Part shown: positions 6,336 through 13,932 of the stretch, piece by piece
Position numbering within the stretch: position 1 is the first letter of the stretch
Layout: every line of letters starts with the position of its first letter
Virus record (IMG/VR): IMGVR_UViG_3300046007_005451
Location: 1-38,422 of that record
DNA: 38,422 bases
Direction: 5' to 3' (one strand)
From: a virus
Notes under the pieces: generated by a model
Seen by the model: the letters and a program-made list of their open reading frames with translations, nothing else
What the model was told of the DNA's origin: nothing
The model's database searches: none
Made by a program: the position numbers and the translations under genes

Positions 6336-6752
6336 ATGAGTTTAGAACTAGCCATTAAAGAGAACACCGCCGCCGTCGAATCACTCGCGGCTTATTTGAA
6401 AAACCTTTTCACAACCGACCGTGCCGCCCTGGCATTGACGGCACACGTCGACACCGTCGTCGACACGAAAGTCGCCAAGACCGAAACGAAAACGGCAAAA
6501 AGCGAAACGGCACCCGCCCATAAGACTAATTTAACCGCGAAAACGGAAACACAAGCCGACGTCGCAGGGAAGTCCGTCGAAGCAAAGGTCGAAGTCGTTA
6601 CATACGAGGAACTGAAAAAAGCGATTGTCGCTTTCCAACAAGCGAACGGGCGCGAAAAAGCAATCGCCGCGCTTGCTTCCCTGGGTGTCGCGAAGGGCAC
6701 CGATTTAAAACCCGAACAATATGCCGAAGCGTTGGTATTGTTCACGGCTTAA
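6336..6752 (+). CDS. Two-domain hypothetical protein with Lys/Thr/Glu linker, 138 aa
   Basis: A helical N-terminal segment (1-40; AIKENTAAVESLAAYLKNLF) is joined through a low-complexity linker of repeated KTET/KSET units (about 45-85) to a helical C-terminal domain (about 92-138). The latter contains YEELKKAIVAFQQANGREKA and GVAKGTDLKPEQYAEAL. Comparable C-terminal ends (GR..A...L..LGV....L.P..Y) recur in small phage early proteins, recalled and not verified. The N-terminal segment could oligomerise. It ends just before the repeat protein. Function unknown. Confidence 0.72.
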   Translation: MSLELAIKENTAAVESLAAYLKNLFTTDRAALALTAHVDTVVDTKVAKTETKTAKSETAPAHKTNLTAKTETQADVAGKSVEAKVEVVTYEELKKAIVAFQQANGREKAIAALASLGVAKGTDLKPEQYAEALVLFTA

Positions 6753-6765
6753 GGCGGGTGAAAAC

Positions 6766-7620
6766 ATGAAACTCGATAAAGACCTTTTAAAAAGTTGGAA
6801 CCCGTGCGCCGACGGCTTCCAGTGGTTTCTGAAAAACTTCCCGCAAGGCGGTGACATCGCGGAAATTAACACCGCGCTTCGTGCGGAGCATCGATACGAC
6901 GATTCTAATTGGTTGACAAACCGCGTTTTTGAATCGTTCGTCGTTTCACCTGAAAACATCGCGAGCTATACGGACGACACGGTAAAAGCCACCTTGAAAG
7001 AAACCGAAGGCGCGGAGCAAAGCGCGTCGGGTTATTCCAGCACGGCAGCATCGTCGGGTAATTACAGCAAGGCAGCATCGTCGGGTTATTCCAGCAAGGC
7101 AGCATCGTCGGGTGAATCCAGCACGGCAGCATCGTCGGGTTATTCCAGCACGGCAGCATCGTCGGGTTATTCCAGCACGGCAGCATCGTCGGGTAATTAC
7201 AGCAAGGCAGCATCGTCGGGTGAATCCAGCACGGCAGCATCGTCGGGTGAATCCAGCACGGCAGCATCGTCGGGTTATTCCAGCACGGCAGCATCGTCGG
7301 GTAATTACAGCAAGGCAGCATCGTCGGGTTATTCCAGCACGGCAGCATCGTCGGGTTATTCCAGCACGGCAGCATCGTCGGGTAATTACAGCACGGCAGC
7401 ATCGTCGGGTTATTCCAGCACGGCAGAAGCAAAAGGCGAAAAAACGATCGCTATGGTCGCGGGCATAAATGGTCGTGCGAAAGTTGGTGTCGGCGGCGTT
7501 TTTGCACTTCCTTTCTTGGACGATAACGAAAAACTGCGCGTCGCGGTTGGTATTGAGGGCGAAAACATTGTCGCCGATACCTGGTATCGCGTAACAAACG
7601 GCGAATTGGTGCAAGCATGA
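6766..7620 (+). CDS. Repeat protein with 15 copies of a Ser/Ala-rich 9-mer
   Basis: A 284-residue protein in three parts. Residues 1-85 are a non-repetitive head (WNPCADGFQWFLKNFPQGGD). Residues about 88-222 are fifteen tandem 9-mers of the form SG-x-x-S-x-A-A-S. Residues about 223-284 are a tail with strand-like segments (KTIAMVAGINGRAK, GVFALPFLDDNEKLRVAVG, ADTWYRVTNGELV). Regular short repeats with small residues and a closing cap suggest a beta-solenoid. Similar SSG..S.AA proteins occur in phage and bacterial genomes without an assigned role, as far as I recall. The ATG at 6766 follows GGCGGGTG and avoids the overlap with the previous gene that an upstream start would give. The stop overlaps the next start. 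Confidence 0.85.
   Translation: MKLDKDLLKSWNPCADGFQWFLKNFPQGGDIAEINTALRAEHRYDDSNWLTNRVFESFVVSPENIASYTDDTVKATLKETEGAEQSASGYSSTAASSGNYSKAASSGYSSKAASSGESSTAASSGYSSTAASSGYSSTAASSGNYSKAASSGESSTAASSGESSTAASSGYSSTAASSGNYSKAASSGYSSTAASSGYSSTAASSGNYSTAASSGYSSTAEAKGEKTIAMVAGINGRAKVGVGGVFALPFLDDNEKLRVAVGIEGENIVADTWYRVTNGELVQA
7027..7431 (+). repeat. Tandem 27-bp coding repeat, 15 copies
   Basis: Fifteen back-to-back 27-bp units. They encode SGYSSTAAS (7, the last ending AEA), SGNYSKAAS (3), SGESSTAAS (3), SGYSSKAAS (1) and SGNYSTAAS (1). Units are almost identical at DNA level outside the variable codons, so expansion is recent and copy number is likely to vary by recombination or slippage. Confidence 0.95.
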
Positions 7621-8840
7621 GCCAACACGCTAAATTTTCCCCAAGCGGCGCGCACCGTTGGATGTCTTGCGCGGGATCGCTCGCCCTCGAATCGAAATTC
7701 GAGGATAAAGGGAGCGAGTTCGCCCAGGAAGGCACCGCCGCCCACGCCCTCGCCGCTTACGTTCTCGAATCGGGCAAGAAGCGCTCTACGGGTGAAACGT
7801 TCACCTTTGACGACCACGGCATAACGCGTTCGGTGAAGCTAACCGACGAAATGGTCGACTACGTGCAAGACTACATCGACCTCGTTCACGGGTACGCCCA
7901 GGGCGGCGAACTCATGGTCGAGCAACGTGTCGAGTTCTCGATCTTTGTCGGCATCCCCGACCAATTCGGAACGAGCGACGCCGTCATTCTATCGGGCGAC
8001 ACGATCACCATTATTGATTTGAAATATGGCAAAGGCGTTCGCGTCGACGCCGAGTTCAACGAGCAATTGCAACTTTACGCCCTGGGGTGCTTGCATGAGT
8101 TCGGATGGTTAGGCGACTTCAAAAATATTTGTATGGTCGTACACCAACCGCGCTTACACCATGTAAGCGAATGGAATTGCACGGTCGACGAACTCTTGGC
8201 TTTTGGCGCCAAAGCCCAAGCCGCGGCGAAGCTTGCGCAAGCTTGCATCGAGTCGCCCGAGCTAATCGCCGAAAGCTTGACGGTCGGCGAGTCGCAATGC
8301 CGCTTTTGCAAAGCGAAAGGCGCTTGCCCTGCGATTGCGAAGCACGTCGTCGAAATCATCACCGACGACTTTGTCGACTTAACGCAACCGCTTCGCCCCG
8401 CGCTCGAAGCCGCCAGCGAACGCACGTTCGACAACAAGGTTTTAGCGAACTTGCTCGGCGCTGCGGATTTGATCGAGGGTTTTGTAAAAGCGGTGCGAGC
8501 CCGTGCCGAATCGGCTTTGCTTAAGGGCGAAGACGTACCAGGTTACAAGCTAGTAGCGGGCAAGCAAGGGGCTCGCGCTTGGAGCGACGAAGAAGAAGCC
8601 GAAAAGCTTTTGAAATCGTTCCGCTTAAAGATCGATGAAATGTACGACAAAAAACTGATTTCACCGACCACGGCGGAAAAGGTTTTGAAGGGGTCGCCGT
8701 CACGATGGGAAAAAGCGCAAGAAGTTATTAGTCGCAAGACAGGTGCGCCAAGTGTTGCCCCCGTTAGCGACAAGCGCCCCGCCCTGGTGATAACACCCAC
8801 CGAAGAAATGTTCGACGCCGTCGGTGATGATCTTGCGTAA
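7617..8840 (+). CDS. DUF2800 family nuclease (Cas4/RecB-like PD-(D/E)XK with Fe-S cysteines)
   Basis: A 407-residue protein of the phage DUF2800 family. The PD-(D/E)XK core is visible: E102 (VEQRV), D121 (TSDAV), D134-L-K136 (IIDLKYG) and the NEQLQLY helix at 148-154. Four cysteines, C18 and C228-x2-C231-x5-C237, are spaced as in Cas4 and AddB iron-sulfur nucleases. This predicts a 5'-end-processing or recombination exonuclease acting with the neighbouring SSB-like protein (8993-9544). The start overlaps the stop of the repeat-protein gene by four bases. Activity and cluster are inferred from family and motif. Confidence 0.88.
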   Translation: MSQHAKFSPSGAHRWMSCAGSLALESKFEDKGSEFAQEGTAAHALAAYVLESGKKRSTGETFTFDDHGITRSVKLTDEMVDYVQDYIDLVHGYAQGGELMVEQRVEFSIFVGIPDQFGTSDAVILSGDTITIIDLKYGKGVRVDAEFNEQLQLYALGCLHEFGWLGDFKNICMVVHQPRLHHVSEWNCTVDELLAFGAKAQAAAKLAQACIESPELIAESLTVGESQCRFCKAKGACPAIAKHVVEIITDDFVDLTQPLRPALEAASERTFDNKVLANLLGAADLIEGFVKAVRARAESALLKGEDVPGYKLVAGKQGARAWSDEEEAEKLLKSFRLKIDEMYDKKLISPTTAEKVLKGSPSRWEKAQEVISRKTGAPSVAPVSDKRPALVITPTEEMFDAVGDDLA

Positions 8841-9066
8841 GGAAATTGCCGACGTATTCCCGCCACATATCCGCGACGCGCTTGTCATGGCGTCGCTGGT
8901 AGAAGGCTCAACTTTTAGAAAAATGGACGCAATCGACAAAGCGGTCGCGTCCGCCCGTAGTTCCCAACCTCAACTTTTTAGGACATCAGAAAATGAAAAT
9001 TCGTATTCAAAACGTGCGTTTAGCATTCCCAAATTTATTCGAAGCGACGACGACGGTCGCGGGTGA
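8824..9066 (+). CDS. Small hypothetical protein overlapping DUF2815 gene, 80 aa
   Basis: A short frame beginning GTG/ATG (8824 or 8827) that overlaps the end of the DUF2800 gene and runs 74 bp into the SSB gene. The non-overlapping part (DVFPPHIRDALVMASLVEGSTFRKMDAIDKAVASA) looks like a real helical protein. The part inside the next gene is basic and low in hydrophobics and may be an accidental extension after loss of an earlier stop. Unrecognised. Confidence 0.45.
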   Translation: MMILRKEIADVFPPHIRDALVMASLVEGSTFRKMDAIDKAVASARSSQPQLFRTSENENSYSKRAFSIPKFIRSDDDGRG

Positions 9067-9544
9067 AGGCAAGCCCGCTTTTTCGGCTTCGTTCTTGATC
9101 GACCCGAACGACCCGCAAGTGAAAGAAATTAACGCGGCAATCGAGCAAGTCGCCAAGGACAAATGGGGCGCAAAAGCCGACGTACAACTTAAAGCGATGC
9201 GCGCCGCGGATAAGACCGCATTGCACGACGGCGATTTGAAAGCCCAATACGCGGGATTTGAAAACATGCTCTACATATCCGCCCGCAACGCGGTTCGCCC
9301 TACCGTATTGAACCGCGACAAATCACCCGTCACGGAGTCGGACGGCATTATTTACGCGGGCTGTTATGTGAATGCGGTGTTCGAATTGTGGGCACAAGAT
9401 AACAACTACGGCAAGCGCGTTAATGCTTCGCTCGCGGGTGTTCAATTCAACCGCGACGGCGATGCGTTTGCGGGCGGTCAATCGGCAAGCGAAGACGACT
9501 TCGACGACCTCGAAGAAGGCGCAACCGCCGACGACTTGGCTTAA
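8993..9544 (+). CDS. DUF2815 single-stranded DNA-binding protein (gp2.5-like)
   Basis: A 183-residue protein of the DUF2815 family, regarded as an OB-fold ssDNA-binding protein of phages. It begins MKIRIQNVRLAFPNLFEA, has GKPAFSASFLIDPNDP and ends in an acidic tail (EDDFDDLEEG) like T7 gp2.5 and bacterial SSB, where the tail recruits polymerase and nucleases. It sits between the Cas4-like nuclease and DNA polymerase. AGGA precedes the ATG. The overlapping frame upstream suggests coupling. Confidence 0.85.
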   Translation: MKIRIQNVRLAFPNLFEATTTVAGEGKPAFSASFLIDPNDPQVKEINAAIEQVAKDKWGAKADVQLKAMRAADKTALHDGDLKAQYAGFENMLYISARNAVRPTVLNRDKSPVTESDGIIYAGCYVNAVFELWAQDNNYGKRVNASLAGVQFNRDGDAFAGGQSASEDDFDDLEEGATADDLA

Positions 9545-9732
9545 CAGTTTAAGCGGGGCGGCGCACTTCTCGGTGCGACTAATCCACGCGCTAAACAGGC
9601 TTAAAACGAAATCGAGACCCCGCCCGCGTGTACATCATGGGGGCTCGAAATCGGCATGCGGGGGCGCTGCGTTAAGTGGAACCCTGAATTTTAGGCAACG
9701 GATTATTTTACAAATTTAACGAGGTTTTCAAC
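9545..9732. other. 188-bp non-coding gap before DNA polymerase gene
   Basis: This is the largest gap inside the rightward operon. It holds a short hairpin CGCAC / GTGCG near 9559-9575 and a GC-rich imperfect inverted pair (CGCCCGCGTG near 9620, CATGCGGGGGCG near 9654). I found no frame with a ribosome site and no clear promoter. It may be an RNA structure controlling polymerase expression or a relic of a lost gene. Confidence 0.4.
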
Positions 9733-11808
9733 ATGCAAAAATTGTGGCTCGATCTTGAAACGTACAGCGAAACGCCGATTAAAAACGGTGTACACGCTTA
9801 CGCGGAAAATGTCGAAATATTGCTTTTTGCTTGGGCGATTGACGACGAGCCCGCCGCGGTTTGGGATTGCACGGACGAATCCGGCAAGACACCCCCGCGT
9901 TTGTACGATGCGCTTATAAAAGCGCCCGAACTATGGGCGCAAAATTCGCACTTCGACCGCACCGTCTTAGGGGCGCAAGTGTTGCCGTCGTGCGTCACTC
10001 GCCCCGAGCGTTGGCGCGATACGATGGTTCAAGCCCTCGCCCACGGCTTGCCTGGTGCGCTTGGCGACTTGTGCGTCGCGCTTGGTATTCCTGCGGACAA
10101 AGCGAAAGACAAAGCGGGCAAAGCGCTTATCCAGTTGTTTTGCAAACCCCGCCCAAAGAAAAGCAAAATCCGCCGCGCCACCCGCGAAACCCACCCGAAG
10201 CAATGGGCGGAGCTCGTCGAATACGCACGCCAAGACATCGAAGCAATGCGCGAAATCCATAAGAAAATGCCGCTTTGGAATTACAAGGGTTTCGAGCTTG
10301 ATTTGTGGCACCTCGACCAACGCATTAACGACCGAGGCGTCGCAATCGACCTCGAACTCGCCGACGCCGCCGTGCGGGGTGTAGATCGCGCACAAGTCGG
10401 GCTCGCGAAAGACACCGTCGAAATGACAAACGGACAGGTGCAAAGCGCGACGCAACGCGACGCCATGCTCGCGCATATCCTGGAGGAGTACGGCGTCGCG
10501 TTGCCTGACATGCAAATGGCAACACTCGAACGCCGCATCGAAGACCCCGATTTACCGATGGGCTTGCGCGAATTGCTTAAGGTGCGTTTGCAAGCGTCGA
10601 CGAGTTCGACGAGTAAATATCGCACTTTGCAACGTGCAACAAGCCGCGACGGTCGCTTGCGTGGATTGCTGCAATTTTGCGGAGCAAGTCGCACCGGACG
10701 ATGGGCGGGTCGCTTATTTCAACCGCAAAATTTACCGAGACCGACTTTGCACCAAGACGAAATCGACTTCGGGATCGAAGCGCTCAAAGCCGATTGCGCC
10801 GACCTAGTCGTCGACAACGTCATGCAATTAACATCGAGCGCCATTCGCGGGTGCATCGTCGCCCCCGAGAACAAGAAGCTTTGCATTGCCGATTTATCGA
10901 ACATCGAGGGACGTGTGCAAGCTTGGCTCGCGGGCGAAACCTGGAAGCTTAAAGCGTTTCGGGATTACGACGCGGGAATCGGCGCGGATTTGTACAAACT
11001 AGCCTATTCGAAGTCGTTCGGCGTTGCACCCGAAGACGTCACCAAAGACCAACGGCAAATCGGCAAGGTTCAGGAATTGGCGCTAGGTTATGAGGGCGGC
11101 GTCGGGGCGTTTGTCACCTTCGCGGCGGCTTATGGTATCGACTTGGACGAACTCGCCGCCAAAGCCGCCCGCGCTATCCCGCCGAATGTGTGGGGTCAAG
11201 CAAACATCATGCTCGAATGGCACCGCAAACAAAACCGCGACCCCGACCGCGCTTTGGGCTTATCCGAACGCGCTTGGTTGACTTGCGAGTCGTTTAAGTT
11301 GGCATGGCGAGAAGCGCACCCGAATATCGCGTCGCTATGGAAAGAACTCGATTCGTCGGTTCGTGCCGCTATCGACTGCCCAGGCAAAACATTTATTTGT
11401 CGGGTGTTGAAAGTGCGCCGCGACGGCAATTGGTTGCGAATCGGTTTGCCTTCGGGTCGTGCGATTTGCTACCCGTCGCCAGCGATTGAAAAAGAGAAAA
11501 TTACCTATATGGGTGTCAATCAATATTCGCGCAAATGGAGCCGCTTGCAAACCTACGGCGGCAAGTTATTCGAGAACGTTTGCCAAGCCGTCGCCCGCGA
11601 TGTCATGGCGGCGAACATGCCCGAAATCGAGAACAAGGGCTATGAAATTGTTTTATCAGTACATGACGAACTTTTAACCGAAACACCCGACACCGCCGAC
11701 TATTCGAGCGACGAACTAAGCGAATTGCTTGCCGCCGTTCCGCATTGGGCGGAGGGCATGCCGCTCGCCGCTGCGGGCTTTGAAACTTATCGATATAAGA
11801 AGGATTAA
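9733..11808 (+). CDS. Family A DNA polymerase with 3'-5' exonuclease domain
   Basis: A 691-residue replicative polymerase. The exonuclease domain opens with D7-L-E9 (WLDLETYS), then NSHFDR and YARQDIEAM. The polymerase domain shows TGRWAGRLFQPQNLPRP, motif A ADLSNIEGR, motif B RQIGKVQELALGYEGG and motif C SVHDELL with H644, D645, E646. This matches the T7/Pol I lineage found in phages with DUF2800/DUF2815 cassettes. It should copy the phage genome with the primase-helicase encoded on the opposite strand. GAGG precedes the ATG. The next gene follows after two bases. Confidence 0.96.
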   Translation: MQKLWLDLETYSETPIKNGVHAYAENVEILLFAWAIDDEPAAVWDCTDESGKTPPRLYDALIKAPELWAQNSHFDRTVLGAQVLPSCVTRPERWRDTMVQALAHGLPGALGDLCVALGIPADKAKDKAGKALIQLFCKPRPKKSKIRRATRETHPKQWAELVEYARQDIEAMREIHKKMPLWNYKGFELDLWHLDQRINDRGVAIDLELADAAVRGVDRAQVGLAKDTVEMTNGQVQSATQRDAMLAHILEEYGVALPDMQMATLERRIEDPDLPMGLRELLKVRLQASTSSTSKYRTLQRATSRDGRLRGLLQFCGASRTGRWAGRLFQPQNLPRPTLHQDEIDFGIEALKADCADLVVDNVMQLTSSAIRGCIVAPENKKLCIADLSNIEGRVQAWLAGETWKLKAFRDYDAGIGADLYKLAYSKSFGVAPEDVTKDQRQIGKVQELALGYEGGVGAFVTFAAAYGIDLDELAAKAARAIPPNVWGQANIMLEWHRKQNRDPDRALGLSERAWLTCESFKLAWREAHPNIASLWKELDSSVRAAIDCPGKTFICRVLKVRRDGNWLRIGLPSGRAICYPSPAIEKEKITYMGVNQYSRKWSRLQTYGGKLFENVCQAVARDVMAANMPEIENKGYEIVLSVHDELLTETPDTADYSSDELSELLAAVPHWAEGMPLAAAGFETYRYKKD

Positions 11809-11810
11809 CG

Positions 11811-12077
11811 ATGAAACGCTACACGCTAAAAACGATTAAGAAAACCAAGTGCTATCAAGCGAACGTCGAAGCGGTTCGCGCGATTTACCCAGGGCACGAA
11901 GACGACTTCGCCCGCGAGTTGATGATCGCGGCGAATGCCGTCCGCCTATTTAACGCCGAGGGCGATTTACTTGTCAGCCTTTTTAAATGGAACGATTCGC
12001 CCCAAGGGCACGACGCATGGGAGACCTTGTATTGGGCAATCTGCAAATACAACACGGAGCAAACTAAAAATGATTAA
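11811..12077 (+). CDS. Hypothetical protein in replication cluster, 88 aa
   Basis: Unrecognised 88-residue protein with a basic start (MKRYTLKTIKKTK), a segment GHEDDFARELMIAANAVRLFNAEGDLLVSLFKW and two tryptophans near the end. No catalytic motif. It is tightly packed between the polymerase and a tiny coiled-coil gene, with an 8-bp overlap downstream, so it is probably translated with the replication genes. Confidence 0.75.
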   Translation: MKRYTLKTIKKTKCYQANVEAVRAIYPGHEDDFARELMIAANAVRLFNAEGDLLVSLFKWNDSPQGHDAWETLYWAICKYNTEQTKND

Positions 12078-12264
12078 GCAAATAAAAGCCTATTTACGCG
12101 CTCGCAAATTGCGCCGCGAACGCCGCGCCCTGGTGCGCGAACTCGAATCGGTGTACCAATTGCGCGACTACGTGCAAAACCGCGAGCGCGAGATTATGAA
12201 ACGCGCCGCGCAAATCGATTGCGAGAGCATCGTCACTAAGAACCAACTTGCGCGGGGTTGGTAA
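12070..12264 (+). CDS. Basic coiled-coil hypothetical protein, 64 aa
   Basis: A 64-residue protein starting MIKQIKAYLRARK, very rich in Arg/Lys and Glu (KLRRERRALVRELESVY, REREIMKRAAQ) and predicted as one long helix or coiled coil. The ATG at 12070 overlaps the preceding stop by 8 bp; frames opening further upstream would overlap that gene entirely. It may be a small DNA- or RNA-binding helper of the replication genes; nothing more can be said. Confidence 0.65.
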   Translation: MIKQIKAYLRARKLRRERRALVRELESVYQLRDYVQNREREIMKRAAQIDCESIVTKNQLARGW

Positions 12265-12266
12265 CG

Positions 12267-12566
12267 ATGCGCGAATCGCTAATCGAAAAATACTTAGTCG
12301 CCCAGGTGAAAGCCGCGGGCGGCGAGGTGCGCAAGGTCAAGTGGATAGGACGCCGCGGCGCACCCGACCGCATTGTTTTAATGAATGGGTTTGTCGTGTT
12401 CGTGGAACTTAAAGCAACGGGCAAAACGCTCGAAGCGCACCAAGAGCGCGAACACAAACGAATGCGAAATCAAGGTGCCTGGGTTTGCCTGCTTGACTCG
12501 AACGAAGCCGCCGACCTATTGGTCGCGATGATTAAACGAAAAAGGGGTTTGCAAAATGCCGCGTGA
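12267..12566 (+). CDS. VRR-NUC domain nuclease
   Basis: A 99-residue minimal VRR-NUC protein of the PD-(D/E)XK superfamily: an N-terminal helix (ESLIEKYLVAQVKAAGG), GAPDRIV with D34, VVFVELK with E47 and K49, and H58-Q59. Stand-alone VRR-NUC proteins in phages are thought to be structure-specific, Holliday-junction-like nucleases and usually lie next to the SNF2 helicase, as here. The ATG at 12267 is preferred over the TTG at 12258. The gene overlaps the helicase start by 11 bp. Confidence 0.92.
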   Translation: MRESLIEKYLVAQVKAAGGEVRKVKWIGRRGAPDRIVLMNGFVVFVELKATGKTLEAHQEREHKRMRNQGAWVCLLDSNEAADLLVAMIKRKRGLQNAA

Positions 12567-13932
12567 TTTCGTCGCCCGCCCTTACGGCGAACTAATAACA
12601 AACCACATTCTCGACAATCCACGGTGCAACGTATGGGCGGGAATGGGTACGGGCAAGACCGTGTCGACGCTTAACGCGCTCGACGCCCTTTTTCTCGTCG
12701 AAGATGCCCCCGTGCTAGTCGTCGCCCCGTTGCGCGTTGCTCGCGACACCTGGAAAGATGAAGCGGCAAAGTGGAACCACCTCGCACACTTGCGCGTCGT
12801 GCCGATTGTCGGGAACGAGAAGCAACGCCGCGAAGCCCTTCGCACCCGTGCCGATATTTACACGACCAATTTCGAGAATTTGCCATGGCTAATCGAGACC
12901 ATGGGCGAGCGTTGGAACTTCGAAACGGTGATCGTCGACGAAGCTTCGAAGCTTTCAGGGTTCCGCTTGCGGCAAGGCACCAAGCGCGCAAAGGCGTTCG
13001 CGAGTGTCGCGCACACAAAGATTAAGCGCTATGTGAATTTAACGGGAACGCCAAGCGCTCGCGGCTTACAAGCCCTTTGGGGTCAAAACTGGTTTGTCGA
13101 CAAAGGTGCGCGCTTGGGTAAAAGCTTCGACGCTTTCAAATCCCGTTGGTTCCGCACCTCGTTCGATGGGTTCGGTATTTTGCCGAACGAATATGCCCAG
13201 GATCAAATACAAAAAGCCCTCGCCGACATCACTATCGCGATTGATGCCCGCGATTGGTTCGACTTGCACGAGCCCGTCGTCACAAACCTGTTTGTCGATT
13301 TGCCCGCAAAAGCTAAACAACTTTACAACGACATGGAAAGAAAAATGTTTATGGAGTTGTCGGGGCATGAAGTCGAAGCGTTTAACGCCGCCGCCAAAAC
13401 GCAAAAGTGTTTGCAAATCGCGAACGGCGCGGCGTATGTCGGCGAAGGTGCGAAGGATTGGGAAGAAATCCACGACGCGAAATTCGATGTTCTCGAATCG
13501 ATTATCGAAGAAGCGGGCGGAATGCCTGTTTTGTGCGCGTACAACTTCAAAAGCGACGCGGCGCGACTGCTTAAGCGATTTAAGGGCGCCGTCAATCTGT
13601 CGACGCCCGAGGGATTGGCGAAGTTCAAGCGCGGCGAGGTGCCGCTCGGGATTGCGCACCCTGCCAGCATGGGGCACGGGATCGACGGTTTGCAAGACAT
13701 AACGAACATTCTTGCGTTCTTCGCGCTTGATTGGAATTTAGAGAACCGCTTGCAATTTATCGAACGAATCGGGGCGACTCGCCAAGCGCAAAGCGGACAC
13801 GACCGCCCGACTTTTATTTATAACATTCTCGCGAAAGACACCGTCGACGAATTGGTGTTAGAGCGCGTAACAACGAAAAAAGAAGTCGAACAAATCTTGC
13901 TCGACGCTATGAAACGAAAGGGCTATAAATGA
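12556..13932 (+). CDS. SNF2/DEAD-type superfamily 2 helicase
   Basis: A 458-residue superfamily 2 helicase. Motif I is GMGTGKT at 29-35, motif Ia lies near VLVVAPLRVARDTW, motif II is DEAS at 128-131 and motif III LTGTP at 162-166. The C-terminal lobe has QFIERIGATRQ as motif VI. This compact helicase accompanies VRR-NUC and Pol A in many phage replication cassettes and may remodel forks or recombination intermediates. It overlaps genes on both sides by a few bases. Confidence 0.92.
   Translation: MPRDFVARPYGELITNHILDNPRCNVWAGMGTGKTVSTLNALDALFLVEDAPVLVVAPLRVARDTWKDEAAKWNHLAHLRVVPIVGNEKQRREALRTRADIYTTNFENLPWLIETMGERWNFETVIVDEASKLSGFRLRQGTKRAKAFASVAHTKIKRYVNLTGTPSARGLQALWGQNWFVDKGARLGKSFDAFKSRWFRTSFDGFGILPNEYAQDQIQKALADITIAIDARDWFDLHEPVVTNLFVDLPAKAKQLYNDMERKMFMELSGHEVEAFNAAAKTQKCLQIANGAAYVGEGAKDWEEIHDAKFDVLESIIEEAGGMPVLCAYNFKSDAARLLKRFKGAVNLSTPEGLAKFKRGEVPLGIAHPASMGHGIDGLQDITNILAFFALDWNLENRLQFIERIGATRQAQSGHDRPTFIYNILAKDTVDELVLERVTTKKEVEQILLDAMKRKGYK

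Noticed and set aside
7027-7431. Possible CRISPR-like array
   Set aside because: The 27-bp units are contiguous with no spacers and keep a single open frame, so this is a coding tandem repeat.
6905-7614. Long minus-strand frames made of repeated Pro-Thr-Met-Leu-Pro-Cys or Thr-Arg-Arg-Cys-Cys units opposite the repeat gene
   Set aside because: They are reading-frame shadows: a 27-bp repeat without stops stays open in several frames. They lack a start signal and a sensible protein pattern.
13066-13709. Frames of up to 209 residues inside the helicase gene on both strands
   Set aside because: They lie entirely within the strongly supported helicase frame and show no domain of their own.
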